Shown: piece after piece, positions 49,012-57,350 of the stretch
Layout of the letters: each line of letters begins with the position of its first letter
How positions within the stretch are numbered: the first letter of the stretch is position 1
Assembly: GCA_014650015.1 (NCBI GenBank)
Contig: BMUD01000002.1
Coordinates: 240,565 to 304,564 of the forward strand
Source: Streptomyces griseoloalbus
Lineage (GTDB): Bacteria > Actinomycetota > Actinomycetes > Streptomycetales > Streptomycetaceae
Length of the DNA stretch: 64,000 bases
Direction of reading: 5' to 3'
Position numbers and translations under genes: made by a program
The notes under the pieces: model-generated
What the model was told of the DNA's origin: nothing
Databases searched by the model: none
What the model saw: the letters and a program-made list of their open reading frames with translations, nothing else

Positions 49012-51525
49012 GTGACCCTCATCGATCAGCTGCCGCCGACCGCCGACCCCGACGCCCTGTACGAAGCCTTCGAGTCGTGGGCCCGGGAACGCGGTCTCAC
49101 GCTCTACCCCCACCAGGAGGAGGCGCTGATCGAGGTGGTCTCGGGGGCGAACGTGATCGTGTCGACGCCCACCGGCTCCGGCAAGAGCATGATCGCGGCG
49201 GGCGCCCACCTCGCCGCCCTGGCGCGCGACGAGGTCACCTTCTACACGGCGCCGATCAAGGCACTGGTGTCGGAGAAGTTCTTCGAGCTGTGCAAGATCT
49301 TCGGCACGGAGAACGTCGGCATGCTCACCGGTGACGCGTCCGTCAACGCGGACGCCCCGGTCATCTGCTGCACCGCGGAGGTACTGGCGTCGATCGCGCT
49401 GCGCGACGGCAAGGACGCCGACGTGGGCCAGGTCGTGATGGACGAGTTCCACTTCTACGCGGAACCGGACCGCGGCTGGGCCTGGCAGATCCCCCTGTTG
49501 GAGCTGCCGCATGCGCAGTTCGTCCTGATGTCGGCGACGCTGGGCGACGTCTCCTTCTTCGAGAAGGACCTCGCCCGCCGCACCGACCGCCCCACCACCG
49601 TGGTCCGCTCGGCGACCCGGCCCGTCCCGCTGTCCTACGAGTACCGGTACACACCGCTCACCGAGACGCTCACCGATCTGCTGGGAGCCCGCCAGGCCCC
49701 CGTCTACATCGTGCACTTCACCCAGGCGCAGGCGGTGGAGCGGGCGCAGGCGCTGATGAGCATCAACATGTGCACGCGTGAGGAGAAGGACCGGATCGCC
49801 GAACTGATCGGCAACTTCCGCTTCACCACCAAGTTCGGACGCAACCTGTCCCGCTACGTCCGGCACGGCATCGGTGTGCATCACGCCGGAATGCTGCCCA
49901 AGTACCGGCGGCTGGTGGAGAAGCTCGCACAGGCGGGCCTGCTGAAGGTCATCTGCGGCACGGACACCCTCGGTGTGGGCGTCAACGTGCCCATCCGCAC
50001 GGTGCTCTTCACGGCTCTGACCAAGTACGACGGCAACCGCGTGCGCACGCTGCGGGCCCGTGAGTTCCACCAGATCGCGGGCCGCGCCGGGCGCGCCGGC
50101 TTCGACACCGAGGGCTTCGTGGTCGCCCAGGCCCCCGAGCACGTCATCGAGAACGAGAAGGCGCTCGCCAAGGCGGGCGACGATCCGAAGAAGCGCCGCA
50201 AGGTCGTGCGCAAGAAGGCGCCGGAGGGTTTCGTCGGCTGGACCGAGCAGACCTTCGAGAAGCTCATCGCCTCCGAGCCGGAGCCGCTCACCTCCCGCTT
50301 CCGCGTCACGCACACGATGCTGCTGTCGGTGATCGCCCGGCCCGGCAACGCCTTCGAGGCGATGCGACGGCTGCTGGAGGACAACCACGAGCCGCGCAAG
50401 CAGCAGCTGCGGCACATCCGGCGGGCGATCGCCATCTACCGCTCGCTGCTGGACGGCGGCATCGTCGAAAAGCTCGACCGGCCGGACGCCGAGGGCCGCA
50501 TCGTCCGCCTCACCGTGGACCTTCAGCAGGACTTCGCGCTGAACCAGCCGCTGTCCACGTTCGCGCTGGCCGCGTTCGAACTGCTGGATCCCGAGTCGCC
50601 GTCGTACGCGCTGGACATGGTGTCCGTGGTGGAGTCCACGCTGGACGACCCGCGCCAGGTCCTCGCCGCCCAGCAGAACAAGGCGCGTGGCGAGGCGGTC
50701 GCCGCGATGAAGGCCGACGGGGTGGAGTACGAGGAGCGCATGGAGCGCCTCCAGGACGTCAGCTACCCCAAGCCGCTGGAGGAGCTGCTCTTCCACGCGT
50801 ACAACACCTACCGCAAGAGCCACCCCTGGGTCGGTGATCACCCGCTGTCGCCGAAGTCGGTGGTGCGGGACATGTACGAGCGGGCCATGTCCTTCACGGA
50901 GTTGGTGTCCCACTACGAGCTGGCCCGCACCGAGGGCATCGTGCTGCGTTACCTCGCCAGTGCGTACAAGGCGCTGGAGCACACCATCCCGGACGACCTC
51001 AAGTCGGAGGACCTGGAGGATCTGATCGCCTGGCTGGGCGAGATGGTGCGCCAGGTCGACTCCAGTCTGCTCGACGAGTGGGAGCAGCTGGCCAATCCGG
51101 AGGAGATGACCGCCGAGGAGGCGCAGGAGAAGGCCGACCAGGTCAAGCCGGTCACCGCCAACGCGCGTGCCTTCCGCGTGCTGGTCCGCAACGCCATGTT
51201 CCGCCGGGTCGAGCTCGCCGCCCTCGACCGGGTGGAGGAGCTGGGCGAACTGGACGCCGAGGCGGGCTGGGACGCCGGGGCCTGGGGCGAGGCGATGGAC
51301 AAGTACTGGGACGAGTACGAGGAACTCGGCACCGGACCCGACGCCCGCGGGCCGAAGCTGCTGCTCATCGAGGAGCAGCCGGAGAACGGGCTGTGGCGGG
51401 TCCGGCAGATCTTCGACGACCCGAACGGTGACCACGACTGGGGCGTCAGCGCCGAGGTCGATCTCACCGCCTCCGACGCGGAGGGCCGTGCGATCGTCCG
51501 TGTCACCGATGTCGGCCAGTTGTGA
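49012..51525 (+). CDS. DEAD/DEAH-box helicase, Ski2-like
   Basis: This is an 837-residue superfamily 2 helicase, related in layout to Ski2/Mtr4-type RNA helicases. The Q-like region is LTLYPHQEEAL; motif I STPTGSGKSMIAA (Lys58); motif II DEFH (144-147, in VMDEFHFYAEP); motif III LMSATLGD; motif IV IVHFTQAQAVE; motif VI HQIAGRAGRAGFD (about 353). The C-terminal 400 residues are the DUF3516-like helical region specific to actinobacterial members. It probably unwinds RNA in turnover or ribosome-related work. The GTG at 49012 follows CAAGAT by six bases, suggesting a leaderless mRNA. Confidence 0.92.
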   Translation: MTLIDQLPPTADPDALYEAFESWARERGLTLYPHQEEALIEVVSGANVIVSTPTGSGKSMIAAGAHLAALARDEVTFYTAPIKALVSEKFFELCKIFGTENVGMLTGDASVNADAPVICCTAEVLASIALRDGKDADVGQVVMDEFHFYAEPDRGWAWQIPLLELPHAQFVLMSATLGDVSFFEKDLARRTDRPTTVVRSATRPVPLSYEYRYTPLTETLTDLLGARQAPVYIVHFTQAQAVERAQALMSINMCTREEKDRIAELIGNFRFTTKFGRNLSRYVRHGIGVHHAGMLPKYRRLVEKLAQAGLLKVICGTDTLGVGVNVPIRTVLFTALTKYDGNRVRTLRAREFHQIAGRAGRAGFDTEGFVVAQAPEHVIENEKALAKAGDDPKKRRKVVRKKAPEGFVGWTEQTFEKLIASEPEPLTSRFRVTHTMLLSVIARPGNAFEAMRRLLEDNHEPRKQQLRHIRRAIAIYRSLLDGGIVEKLDRPDAEGRIVRLTVDLQQDFALNQPLSTFALAAFELLDPESPSYALDMVSVVESTLDDPRQVLAAQQNKARGEAVAAMKADGVEYEERMERLQDVSYPKPLEELLFHAYNTYRKSHPWVGDHPLSPKSVVRDMYERAMSFTELVSHYELARTEGIVLRYLASAYKALEHTIPDDLKSEDLEDLIAWLGEMVRQVDSSLLDEWEQLANPEEMTAEEAQEKADQVKPVTANARAFRVLVRNAMFRRVELAALDRVEELGELDAEAGWDAGAWGEAMDKYWDEYEELGTGPDARGPKLLLIEEQPENGLWRVRQIFDDPNGDHDWGVSAEVDLTASDAEGRAIVRVTDVGQL

Positions 51526-51544
51526 GCACAGGAGAACGCCACCC

Positions 51545-52411
51545 ATGACGAACCCGGCCGAGAGCCTCGTCGACCTGCTCGACCTGGAGCAGATCGAGGT
51601 CAACATCTTCCGTGGGCGCAGCCCGCAGGAGTCCCTCCAGCGGGTCTTCGGCGGCCAGGTCGCCGGCCAGGCTCTGGTCGCCGCCGGCCGCACCACGGAG
51701 GGCGACCGCCCCGTGCACTCGCTGCACGCGTACTTCCTGCGCCCGGGCAGGCCCGGGGTGCCGATCGTGTACCAGGTCGAACAAGTGCGGGACGGCAGGT
51801 CGTTCACGACCCGGCGGGTCACCGCGGTGCAGCAGGGCCGCACGATCTTCAATCTCACCGCCTCCTTCCACAAGCCTGAACAGGGGAGTTTCGAGCACCA
51901 GCTGCCGCCGGCCCGTAAGGTCCCGGACCCGGAGTCGCTGCCGACGGTCACGGAGGAGATCCGTGAGCATCTGGGCACGCTTCCCGAGCAGTTGGAGCGG
52001 ATGGCGCGCCGCCAGCCCTTCGACATCCGCTATGTGGACCGGCTGCGCTGGGATCCGGAGGAGGTCGAGGGCGCCGAGCCGCGCAGCGCGGTGTGGATGC
52101 GCGCGGTCGGTCCGCTCGGCGACGATCCGCTCGTCCACACCTGCGCCCTCACCTACGCCAGTGACATGACGCTGCTGGACGCGGTGCGGATCCCGGTGGA
52201 ACCGCTGTGGGGTCCGCGCGGCTTCGACATGGCGTCGCTGGACCACGCCATGTGGTTCCACCGCCCGTTCCGGGCGGACGAGTGGTTCCTGTACGACCAG
52301 GAGTCGCCGATCGCCACGGGCGGGCGGGGACTGGCCCGCGGCCGGATCTACGACCGGGAGGGCCGGATGCTGGTGTCCGTCGTCCAGGAGGGGTTGTTCC
52401 GGGCGCTGTAG
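51545..52411 (+). CDS. tesB: Acyl-CoA thioesterase II
   Basis: This 288-residue double-hotdog enzyme hydrolyses acyl-CoAs to fatty acid and CoA. N-terminal domain: NIFRGRSPQESLQRVFGGQV, LHAYFLRPGRPGVPIVYQVE and RSFTTRRVTAVQQGRTIF. C-terminal domain: CALTYASDMTLLDAV with the catalytic Asp, MASLDHAMWFHRPFRADEWF, and the final VVQEGLFR with the catalytic Gln. GGAG precedes the ATG, and it starts 19 bases after the helicase stop, so the two are probably co-transcribed. Confidence 0.95.
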   Translation: MTNPAESLVDLLDLEQIEVNIFRGRSPQESLQRVFGGQVAGQALVAAGRTTEGDRPVHSLHAYFLRPGRPGVPIVYQVEQVRDGRSFTTRRVTAVQQGRTIFNLTASFHKPEQGSFEHQLPPARKVPDPESLPTVTEEIREHLGTLPEQLERMARRQPFDIRYVDRLRWDPEEVEGAEPRSAVWMRAVGPLGDDPLVHTCALTYASDMTLLDAVRIPVEPLWGPRGFDMASLDHAMWFHRPFRADEWFLYDQESPIATGGRGLARGRIYDREGRMLVSVVQEGLFRAL

Positions 52412-52412
52412 G

Positions 52413-53336
52413 TCACCGGTTTCTGCGGCGCCACCGGCCGAGCAGGCCACGGGATGTCCGGCGGGCAGGTTCGACGGCCCGGGACGTCCGATGAGCCGGT
52501 CCGGGACGGTGAGCGGCGGGACGGGGTGCCGGCCGGTGTTCCCGTGCCTCTTCCGTCAGCCGTCTCAGGTCCGCCTGCAGCCAGGCGATCCCGTCCGCGT
52601 CCTGAGCCGTCGTCAGCTCCTTGGCGAGGTGTGCGGCCGGTGACCCCGGGGCCCCCTGGGAGGGCGGCGGCCGGCGGAACCCGTGCAGGTGGGACCGGTC
52701 GTAGGGGTCCTTGACGACCTGCGAGACGTGGAGCGGGTCGAGCAGCGACGCCACGGCCCCGGCGCGCGCCCAGGGGTTGTCGGCCTGGCGGAGCAGGAAA
52801 CCCAGGTGCCGGGCGCGCCAGTTGCGCGGACGCAGGTCGATGCCGGCGTCGAGCTGGCTCCTGAGGCCCTCGGGCGTGCGCCCCGTCAGCAGCGGTGCGT
52901 TCCTGTCGTCGGCCGCGAACAGCCTCAGCTCCTCGGCCAGATAGAGCCAGACGACGGCGCGGTAGCGGTTCGGATAGAAGGTCACGGGCACCAGTGGTCC
53001 CAGCCTCGCCAGGCGGATGAACCGGGCTTTCGTCACCTCCATCAGGGCCGCGCCCTCCGTGGTGCCGACGGTCTTCACGCTCCGTCGCAGGGACTCGGGA
53101 AACCCCGGCCCGGCGCGGAGCCGCTCGATCTCGGCTCGGCCGACCCGCCGGCCTCCGCCGTCGTCCGGGGCCGTGCGGATGCGCCCGAGATGCACGGCGA
53201 AATCGAACTCGGTGCGCTTCACGCCCAGTTCGCGCGCTGCGCGGCCCGTCGTGACCCAGGTGTCGCCGTGTGCCGTGGCCCGCTCGGCGGTGACAGCGGT
53301 GGTGGTGTCGTGCGTGATGGCGTGTGGTCCGGACAT
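52413..53336 (-). CDS. DUF6397 family protein
   Basis: This is a 307-residue soluble protein of the Streptomyces DUF6397 family. The N-terminal part holds a helix-turn-helix-like element, WVTTGRAARELGVKRTEFDF followed by GRRVGRAEIERL, similar to excisionase or MerR-type DNA-binding modules. A second part contains MEVTKARFIRLARLGPLVPV, FYPNRYRAVVWLYLAEELRL and a long helical domain. The C-terminus is Arg/Pro-rich. A DNA-binding role is plausible but not shown. It ends one base from the stop of the thioesterase gene. Confidence 0.8.
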   Translation of the reverse strand: MSGPHAITHDTTTAVTAERATAHGDTWVTTGRAARELGVKRTEFDFAVHLGRIRTAPDDGGGRRVGRAEIERLRAGPGFPESLRRSVKTVGTTEGAALMEVTKARFIRLARLGPLVPVTFYPNRYRAVVWLYLAEELRLFAADDRNAPLLTGRTPEGLRSQLDAGIDLRPRNWRARHLGFLLRQADNPWARAGAVASLLDPLHVSQVVKDPYDRSHLHGFRRPPPSQGAPGSPAAHLAKELTTAQDADGIAWLQADLRRLTEEAREHRPAPRPAAHRPGPAHRTSRAVEPARRTSRGLLGRWRRRNR

Positions 53337-53462
53337 GCTCGTCTCCCCCGTGGAGTGTGGACGGCCGGCGCCGGGTGCGCCCGCTCCAAAAACCGTAGCC
53401 GGTCCGTCACGCTCCGTGGCGAGCCTGTGGATAACTCCGCATGGAAAGGATGAATGAGCAGG

Positions 53463-53870
53463 TCAGAGCTCTGTGTCAGGCTTCGCCCGGCGGGCGTCCA
53501 CGTCCAGATGTTCACCGACCCGGTTGACCAGAAGCGTCATCTCGTACGCGATGTGGCCGATGTCGGCCTCGGCACCGCTGAGCACGCACAGGCAACTGCC
53601 GGTGCCGGCCGCGGTGACGAAGAGCACCGCGTCGTCGAACTCGACCATCGTCTGACGGACCCCGCCGGCGCCGAAGTGCCGCCCCGAGCCCTTGGCCAGG
53701 CTGTGCAGTCCGGACGACACGGCGGCGAGGTGCTCCGCGTCCTCGCGGCGCAGTCCCGTGCTCGCGCCCGTCACCAGTCCGTCGTTGGACAGGACCAGCG
53801 CATGCCGTACGTGTTCGACGCGTTGGGTCAGGTCGTCCAGCAGCCAGTCGAGTCCCTGGTTCTGCGCCAT
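53463..53870 (-). CDS. Roadblock/LC7 domain protein (orphan conservon-type)
   Basis: This 135-residue protein is the roadblock/LC7 (MglB-like) type found as the second gene of Streptomyces conservons. Typical text is LDWLLDDLTQRVEHVRHALV, LSNDGLVTGAS, REDAEHLAAVSSGLHSLA, and SCLCVLSGAEADIGHIAYEM. In conservons it works with a sensor-like histidine kinase, a DUF742 protein and an MglA-like GTPase; none of these is adjacent, so this copy is an orphan that may join another complex. The ATG at 53870 has GGGAG upstream. The frame to 53975 is not used. Confidence 0.92.
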   Translation of the reverse strand: MAQNQGLDWLLDDLTQRVEHVRHALVLSNDGLVTGASTGLRREDAEHLAAVSSGLHSLAKGSGRHFGAGGVRQTMVEFDDAVLFVTAAGTGSCLCVLSGAEADIGHIAYEMTLLVNRVGEHLDVDARRAKPDTEL

Positions 53871-54206
53871 GTCGTGAATCTCCCCCTGGTCTTCCCCGTG
53901 GTGTTCCCCGTGTGGTGTCCCCTCCTGGCGGGAGGGCCCGCGCGCCAGCCTTCCCCAGGACCGGGCGCCGGGCAAGGAGGAGGGAAGCCATGGGGCGGAA
54001 GATGACCGAGGAAGAGGGTAGGGGTGGCCTCCCGTGGTCCTCCCGCCGAGTCGGGCAGCCGGGTGGCGTGCATCCGTCCGGCGTAGTCGACGAGCCGATC
54101 AGCACGTCCTTCCCCGGGTCCCGCGCCCGTGCGCGGTGGTGAACCGGAACGAACGCGTCACGCTCGCACGTGTGCTCCGCGGCGTCACCCGTGCCGGTGG
54201 GGGATC
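53871..54206. other. Intergenic region without a recognisable gene
   Basis: These 336 bases separate the divergent roadblock and methyltransferase genes. They hold imperfect direct copies of a GGTGTTCCCC-like sequence near 53895-53925 but no gene or clear operator. Confidence 0.4.
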
Positions 54207-54815
54207 ATGCGGAGCATGAGCGACGACCACACACACGTCCAGGAGTTCTTCACGGCCCGTGCCGCCGACTGGGACCGCCGCTTCCCCGACGACGGCCCGG
54301 TCTACGCGGCCGCGGTCGCCGAACTCGGGCTGCGCGAGGGTGACCGGGTGCTCGACGCGGGGTGTGGAACGGGGCGGGCCCTGCCTCCGCTGCGTGCGGC
54401 CGTGGGGCCCTCGGGCCTGGTCCTGGGCGCTGATCTGACCCCGGCCATGCTGCGGGAGGCGGCACGGGCCGGACGGGACCGCGACGGGGCGCTGTTGCTG
54501 GCCGATGTCGCCGCGTTGCCGCTGCGCTCGTCCTCGTTGGACGCCGTGTTCGCGGCGGGTCTGATCGCGCATCTGCCCGACCCGGCCGGAAACCTGAGGG
54601 AGATCGCGCGGGTGGTGCGGCCCGGCGGCGTTCTCGCGCTGTTCCATCCGATCGGCCGGGCGGCGCTCGCCGCCCGCCAGGGCCGCGCGATCACGCCGGA
54701 CGACCTCCGCGCGGAGCCGAATCTCCGTGCGCTGCTGGCCCGTTCGGGGTGGCGGATGACGTCGTACGTCGACGAGGACGCCCGGTTCCTGGCACTGGCC
54801 GTGCACGAGGGCTGA
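54207..54815 (+). CDS. Class I SAM-dependent methyltransferase
   Basis: This 202-residue enzyme has the Rossmann methyltransferase motifs: VLDAGCGTGRALPPL (motif I), LVLGADLTPAMLREA (motif II), ADVAALPLRSSSLDAVFAAG (motif III region) and VVRPGGVLALFHP (post motif). The substrate is unknown. ATG 54207 has GGGGG just upstream; ATG 54216 is possible. The gene converges with the MpaB-like gene. Confidence 0.9.
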   Translation: MRSMSDDHTHVQEFFTARAADWDRRFPDDGPVYAAAVAELGLREGDRVLDAGCGTGRALPPLRAAVGPSGLVLGADLTPAMLREAARAGRDRDGALLLADVAALPLRSSSLDAVFAAGLIAHLPDPAGNLREIARVVRPGGVLALFHPIGRAALAARQGRAITPDDLRAEPNLRALLARSGWRMTSYVDEDARFLALAVHEG

Positions 54816-54890
54816 GCCGCCGAGGAGTTCCCCGACGGGCGCGCGTCGGAGCCGCCCGGGCCGGGCCCGGACGCGAAGGGTGCCGGGGCC

Positions 54891-55772
54891 TCAGTCCCCG
54901 TGCCGCACCGGGCACCCCCGCAGCCCCGGGACCGGGTGGGTGCCCAGGTCCCGGAGCAGGTACCCGTTCGGGTAGCTCTTGATCTCCCAGTTCTGCCGGG
55001 CGAAGTGCGGGGCGCGGCGGGGCGGCAGCAGACGGACGGCGCGCCCCCGCAGGCGTACCGCCCGGCGCGCCCACGCGCGCGTGGCCGCGCTCGGCGGGGT
55101 GTAGCGGAAGGCACGCAGCAGGGGTTCGTCGAGCAGGGCGAGTGTGGCGGTGCGCAGCACGGGGGCGAGCGGGCGGGGATACCAGGAGGTCATGAGGTCG
55201 AGCGTGGCGTCCGACACCCGCCGCGCGCCCTCGTCCCAGCCGAAGTGGGCCTCCTCGTAGGCGTCCAGGCAGCTTTCGAACTCCTCGTAGGTGCGGGGGA
55301 TGTCCTTGATGCCCATGTGCCGTCCGAGGGCCTGGTAGTGAACGGCACTGGCGACGATCTCGTGACGTGACAGTCTGCGCCACCCATAGGCGTCGATCCA
55401 TCGCCTGGGCATCACCACGAACGTGCACAGGACGTACCGCATGTCGTCGTCGGGGATGTCGTAGGCGCGGTGCATACCGTTGATGCGGCGGATCGCGGTC
55501 CGGCCCTGGTCACTGCCGAATCCGTGCTCGACAATGGCGTCCAGGAGCAGTGAGGTGTCGTCGTAGCGCTTCTGGGACCGGTCCGTGAGCTCGGCCGTCC
55601 CGGCCAGCAGTCGGCCGATCCGGGGAACGGCGTAGGTGCGGTAGAGGGCCAGTTCCAGGGCCCGCGTGAAGTCCCAGGGGAATTCGTACGCGGAGCTCAG
55701 CCGGTGGATCTCCGTGGCCTCCCGGTAGGGGTCCATGCGCCGGATCCGTTCCAGCCGTTCGAAGCGCCGCAC
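54891..55772 (-). CDS. Oxygenase MpaB family protein (DUF2236)
   Basis: This 293-residue protein belongs to the DUF2236/MpaB group related to latex-clearing (rubber) oxygenases, haem proteins that cleave or oxidise lipophilic substrates. It begins VRRFERLERIRRMDPYREAT and shows ALYRTYAVPRIGRLLAGT, INGMHRAYDIPDDDMRYVLC and FVVMPRRWIDAYGWRRLSRHE, the conserved helical core with His/Arg residues. A C-terminal segment HFARQNWEIKSYPNGYLLRD is typical of the fungal-type relatives. GTG 55772 follows GGGGG at seven bases; the frame to 55958 is antisense. Confidence 0.8.
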   Translation of the reverse strand: MRRFERLERIRRMDPYREATEIHRLSSAYEFPWDFTRALELALYRTYAVPRIGRLLAGTAELTDRSQKRYDDTSLLLDAIVEHGFGSDQGRTAIRRINGMHRAYDIPDDDMRYVLCTFVVMPRRWIDAYGWRRLSRHEIVASAVHYQALGRHMGIKDIPRTYEEFESCLDAYEEAHFGWDEGARRVSDATLDLMTSWYPRPLAPVLRTATLALLDEPLLRAFRYTPPSAATRAWARRAVRLRGRAVRLLPPRRAPHFARQNWEIKSYPNGYLLRDLGTHPVPGLRGCPVRHGD

Positions 55773-55869
55773 CGTGCTGCCCCCTTCTGCCGCCGAGACC
55801 ACAACTCTACGTTGGGCAGCGGGAGACGAACGGTCGGCGAGGGCAATGGCCAGGGGGAAGGTGGACCGC

Positions 55870-56166
55870 ATGTGGAAAAGCGTTCGGGGGATCGGGAACA
55901 GAGTGATCGACAGCCTGCGCACGGGGGAGCGGACCGGGCGGCAGGAGCGTCCGCACAATCTGTTCGAGGCAGCCGCGGCCTACGTCTCGGCCTGCGCGGA
56001 GGGCGATCAGGACCGGATCGACGAGGCGGCCGGCTGGGTTTCGCCGGAGGCGCTGTCGTTCGGGGTGAACGAGCTGGCGTGCCGTGCGGTCGTCGCGCTC
56101 GCGCGGGAGAGGGACGAGTCCCCGAACGAGGTCGCGCGGGCGCTGCTGGGGCTGCCGGCCGCCTGA
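55870..56166 (+). CDS. Hypothetical small protein
   Basis: This 98-residue protein is not recognised. An N-terminal basic stretch (WKSVRGIGNRVIDSLRTG) is followed by a helical region with AAAAYVSACAEGDQDRIDEA and LACRAVVALARERDESPNEV, ending in RALLGLPAA. No signal or membrane segment is present. The ATG at 55870 is preceded by GGAAGGTGG; ATG 55846 would give eight more residues. It lies between the divergent MpaB gene and an unknown gene in the same direction. Confidence 0.7.
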   Translation: MWKSVRGIGNRVIDSLRTGERTGRQERPHNLFEAAAAYVSACAEGDQDRIDEAAGWVSPEALSFGVNELACRAVVALARERDESPNEVARALLGLPAA

Positions 56167-56303
56167 ACCGCCCGCCGGGCGGTGGTCGATTCGCCCCGTC
56201 CGGCCGGAAAGCTGCAGCTCGGGGTGCGGGTGCGGGGTCGTGACAAGGGGCTCGGGGTCGGCATAGGGTGCGCGCCGTTGGACGAACCGATGGGGAGGCT
56301 GGG

Positions 56304-57167
56304 ATGGCCGGGACGGACGAGGAGGCCGTCGCCGCCGCGGACGATGCGCTCTATGTGCTCACGGCGGCGCTGCTGACGCCGGCGAAGTTCCCGAGCGTGC
56401 TGGGCGACGACTATCCGGAGGCGTGCGCCACGCTCGGTCTTCCGCCCGCGGCCGACGGATACGGCCTGGTGCTCGGCCAGGACGGCGAGGGCGCACGGTG
56501 GACGGTCGTCGTCGACGACGTCTCGCTGGTCGCCGTGGCGATCGCGTCCTGGGACTGCGGCATGGAGCACGATCTGTCGCCGGACGAGCGTACGGTCGTC
56601 GCCGCGCTGCCCGGCTGGCCCCTCGCGGTCGCCGTCGCGGCGCCGAACGTGCCCGCGCCGCACGACCCCGGCCCCGAGGCCGCGGACGGGCCCCCGCTGA
56701 CGCCGCCGGACGCCGGCGTCTGGGGACCGGCCCAGCGTCGTCTGGGAGCCGATGAGATCGCGCTCCAGTGGGCGTCCTGGCGCGAGCGGGTCGACGACAC
56801 GGCGTTCCCGGCACCGGGTGGCTCCGCCGGGGCGCCGGACGGCACCGGGGACCGTACGGACGAGGACGGCCGGAAACAGGCAGGCGGGCCGTCGGGCGGC
56901 CACAGCGGGATCCGGCGCGCGCTGGCGGAGGCACGTGGCTATGTCGCGTCGCCACCGCCGCTCGGCCGGGTCCGCTCGTCCTTCGCGCCGGGCGGTGCAC
57001 GCACCCTGCGGGCCGACGGTCCGGGCTGGTCGCTGGTGGCCAGGACGGACGACATCGCGTTCGTGCTGCTCGACGACGAACCCGGCGAAGTCCTCCCGGT
57101 GGGTAGGGGCCCGGAGCTGCCCGGCCTGCTCGAGGCGCTCGACCAGATGGCCGTACGGCCGCTCTGA
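56304..57167 (+). CDS. Hypothetical protein
   Basis: This 287-residue soluble protein is not recognised. It has an N-terminal domain (DALYVLTAALLTPAKFPSVL, WTVVVDDVSLVAVAIASWDC) and a similar C-terminal strand pattern (GWSLVARTDDIAFVLLDDEP), suggesting two related alpha/beta modules, joined by a Gly/Asp-rich linker at residues about 165-210 (GAPDGTGDRTDEDG). No catalytic motif is evident. GGGAGG precedes the ATG at 56304. The preceding small gene ends 137 bases upstream. Confidence 0.75.
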   Translation: MAGTDEEAVAAADDALYVLTAALLTPAKFPSVLGDDYPEACATLGLPPAADGYGLVLGQDGEGARWTVVVDDVSLVAVAIASWDCGMEHDLSPDERTVVAALPGWPLAVAVAAPNVPAPHDPGPEAADGPPLTPPDAGVWGPAQRRLGADEIALQWASWRERVDDTAFPAPGGSAGAPDGTGDRTDEDGRKQAGGPSGGHSGIRRALAEARGYVASPPPLGRVRSSFAPGGARTLRADGPGWSLVARTDDIAFVLLDDEPGEVLPVGRGPELPGLLEALDQMAVRPL

Positions 57168-57350
57168 GCACGCGCGGCCTCCGCCAGCGGCAGGCGTGAT
57201 GGACGTTAGCGTGTGCTGAGACCCCACATGCGGGCGCTGCTCCGTATGGCGCCAGCCCATCGATGACGGCGACGTCGGGCCCTCACCATGGGGCAGTCCC
57301 GCGCTGAGCCCTTTGCCCGTGTTCCGCCGTCCGTCCTCCCGGAGGCCGTC

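Noticed and set aside
46774-52026. A 1750-codon open frame on the minus strand
   Set aside because: It is antisense to the DUF5709, L31 and Ski2-like helicase genes, which have clear family motifs and ribosome sites. Long antisense frames are expected at this GC content.
55735-55869. A longer N-terminus for the 98-residue protein
   Set aside because: The extension is antisense to the start of the MpaB-like gene and the ribosome site favours 55870.
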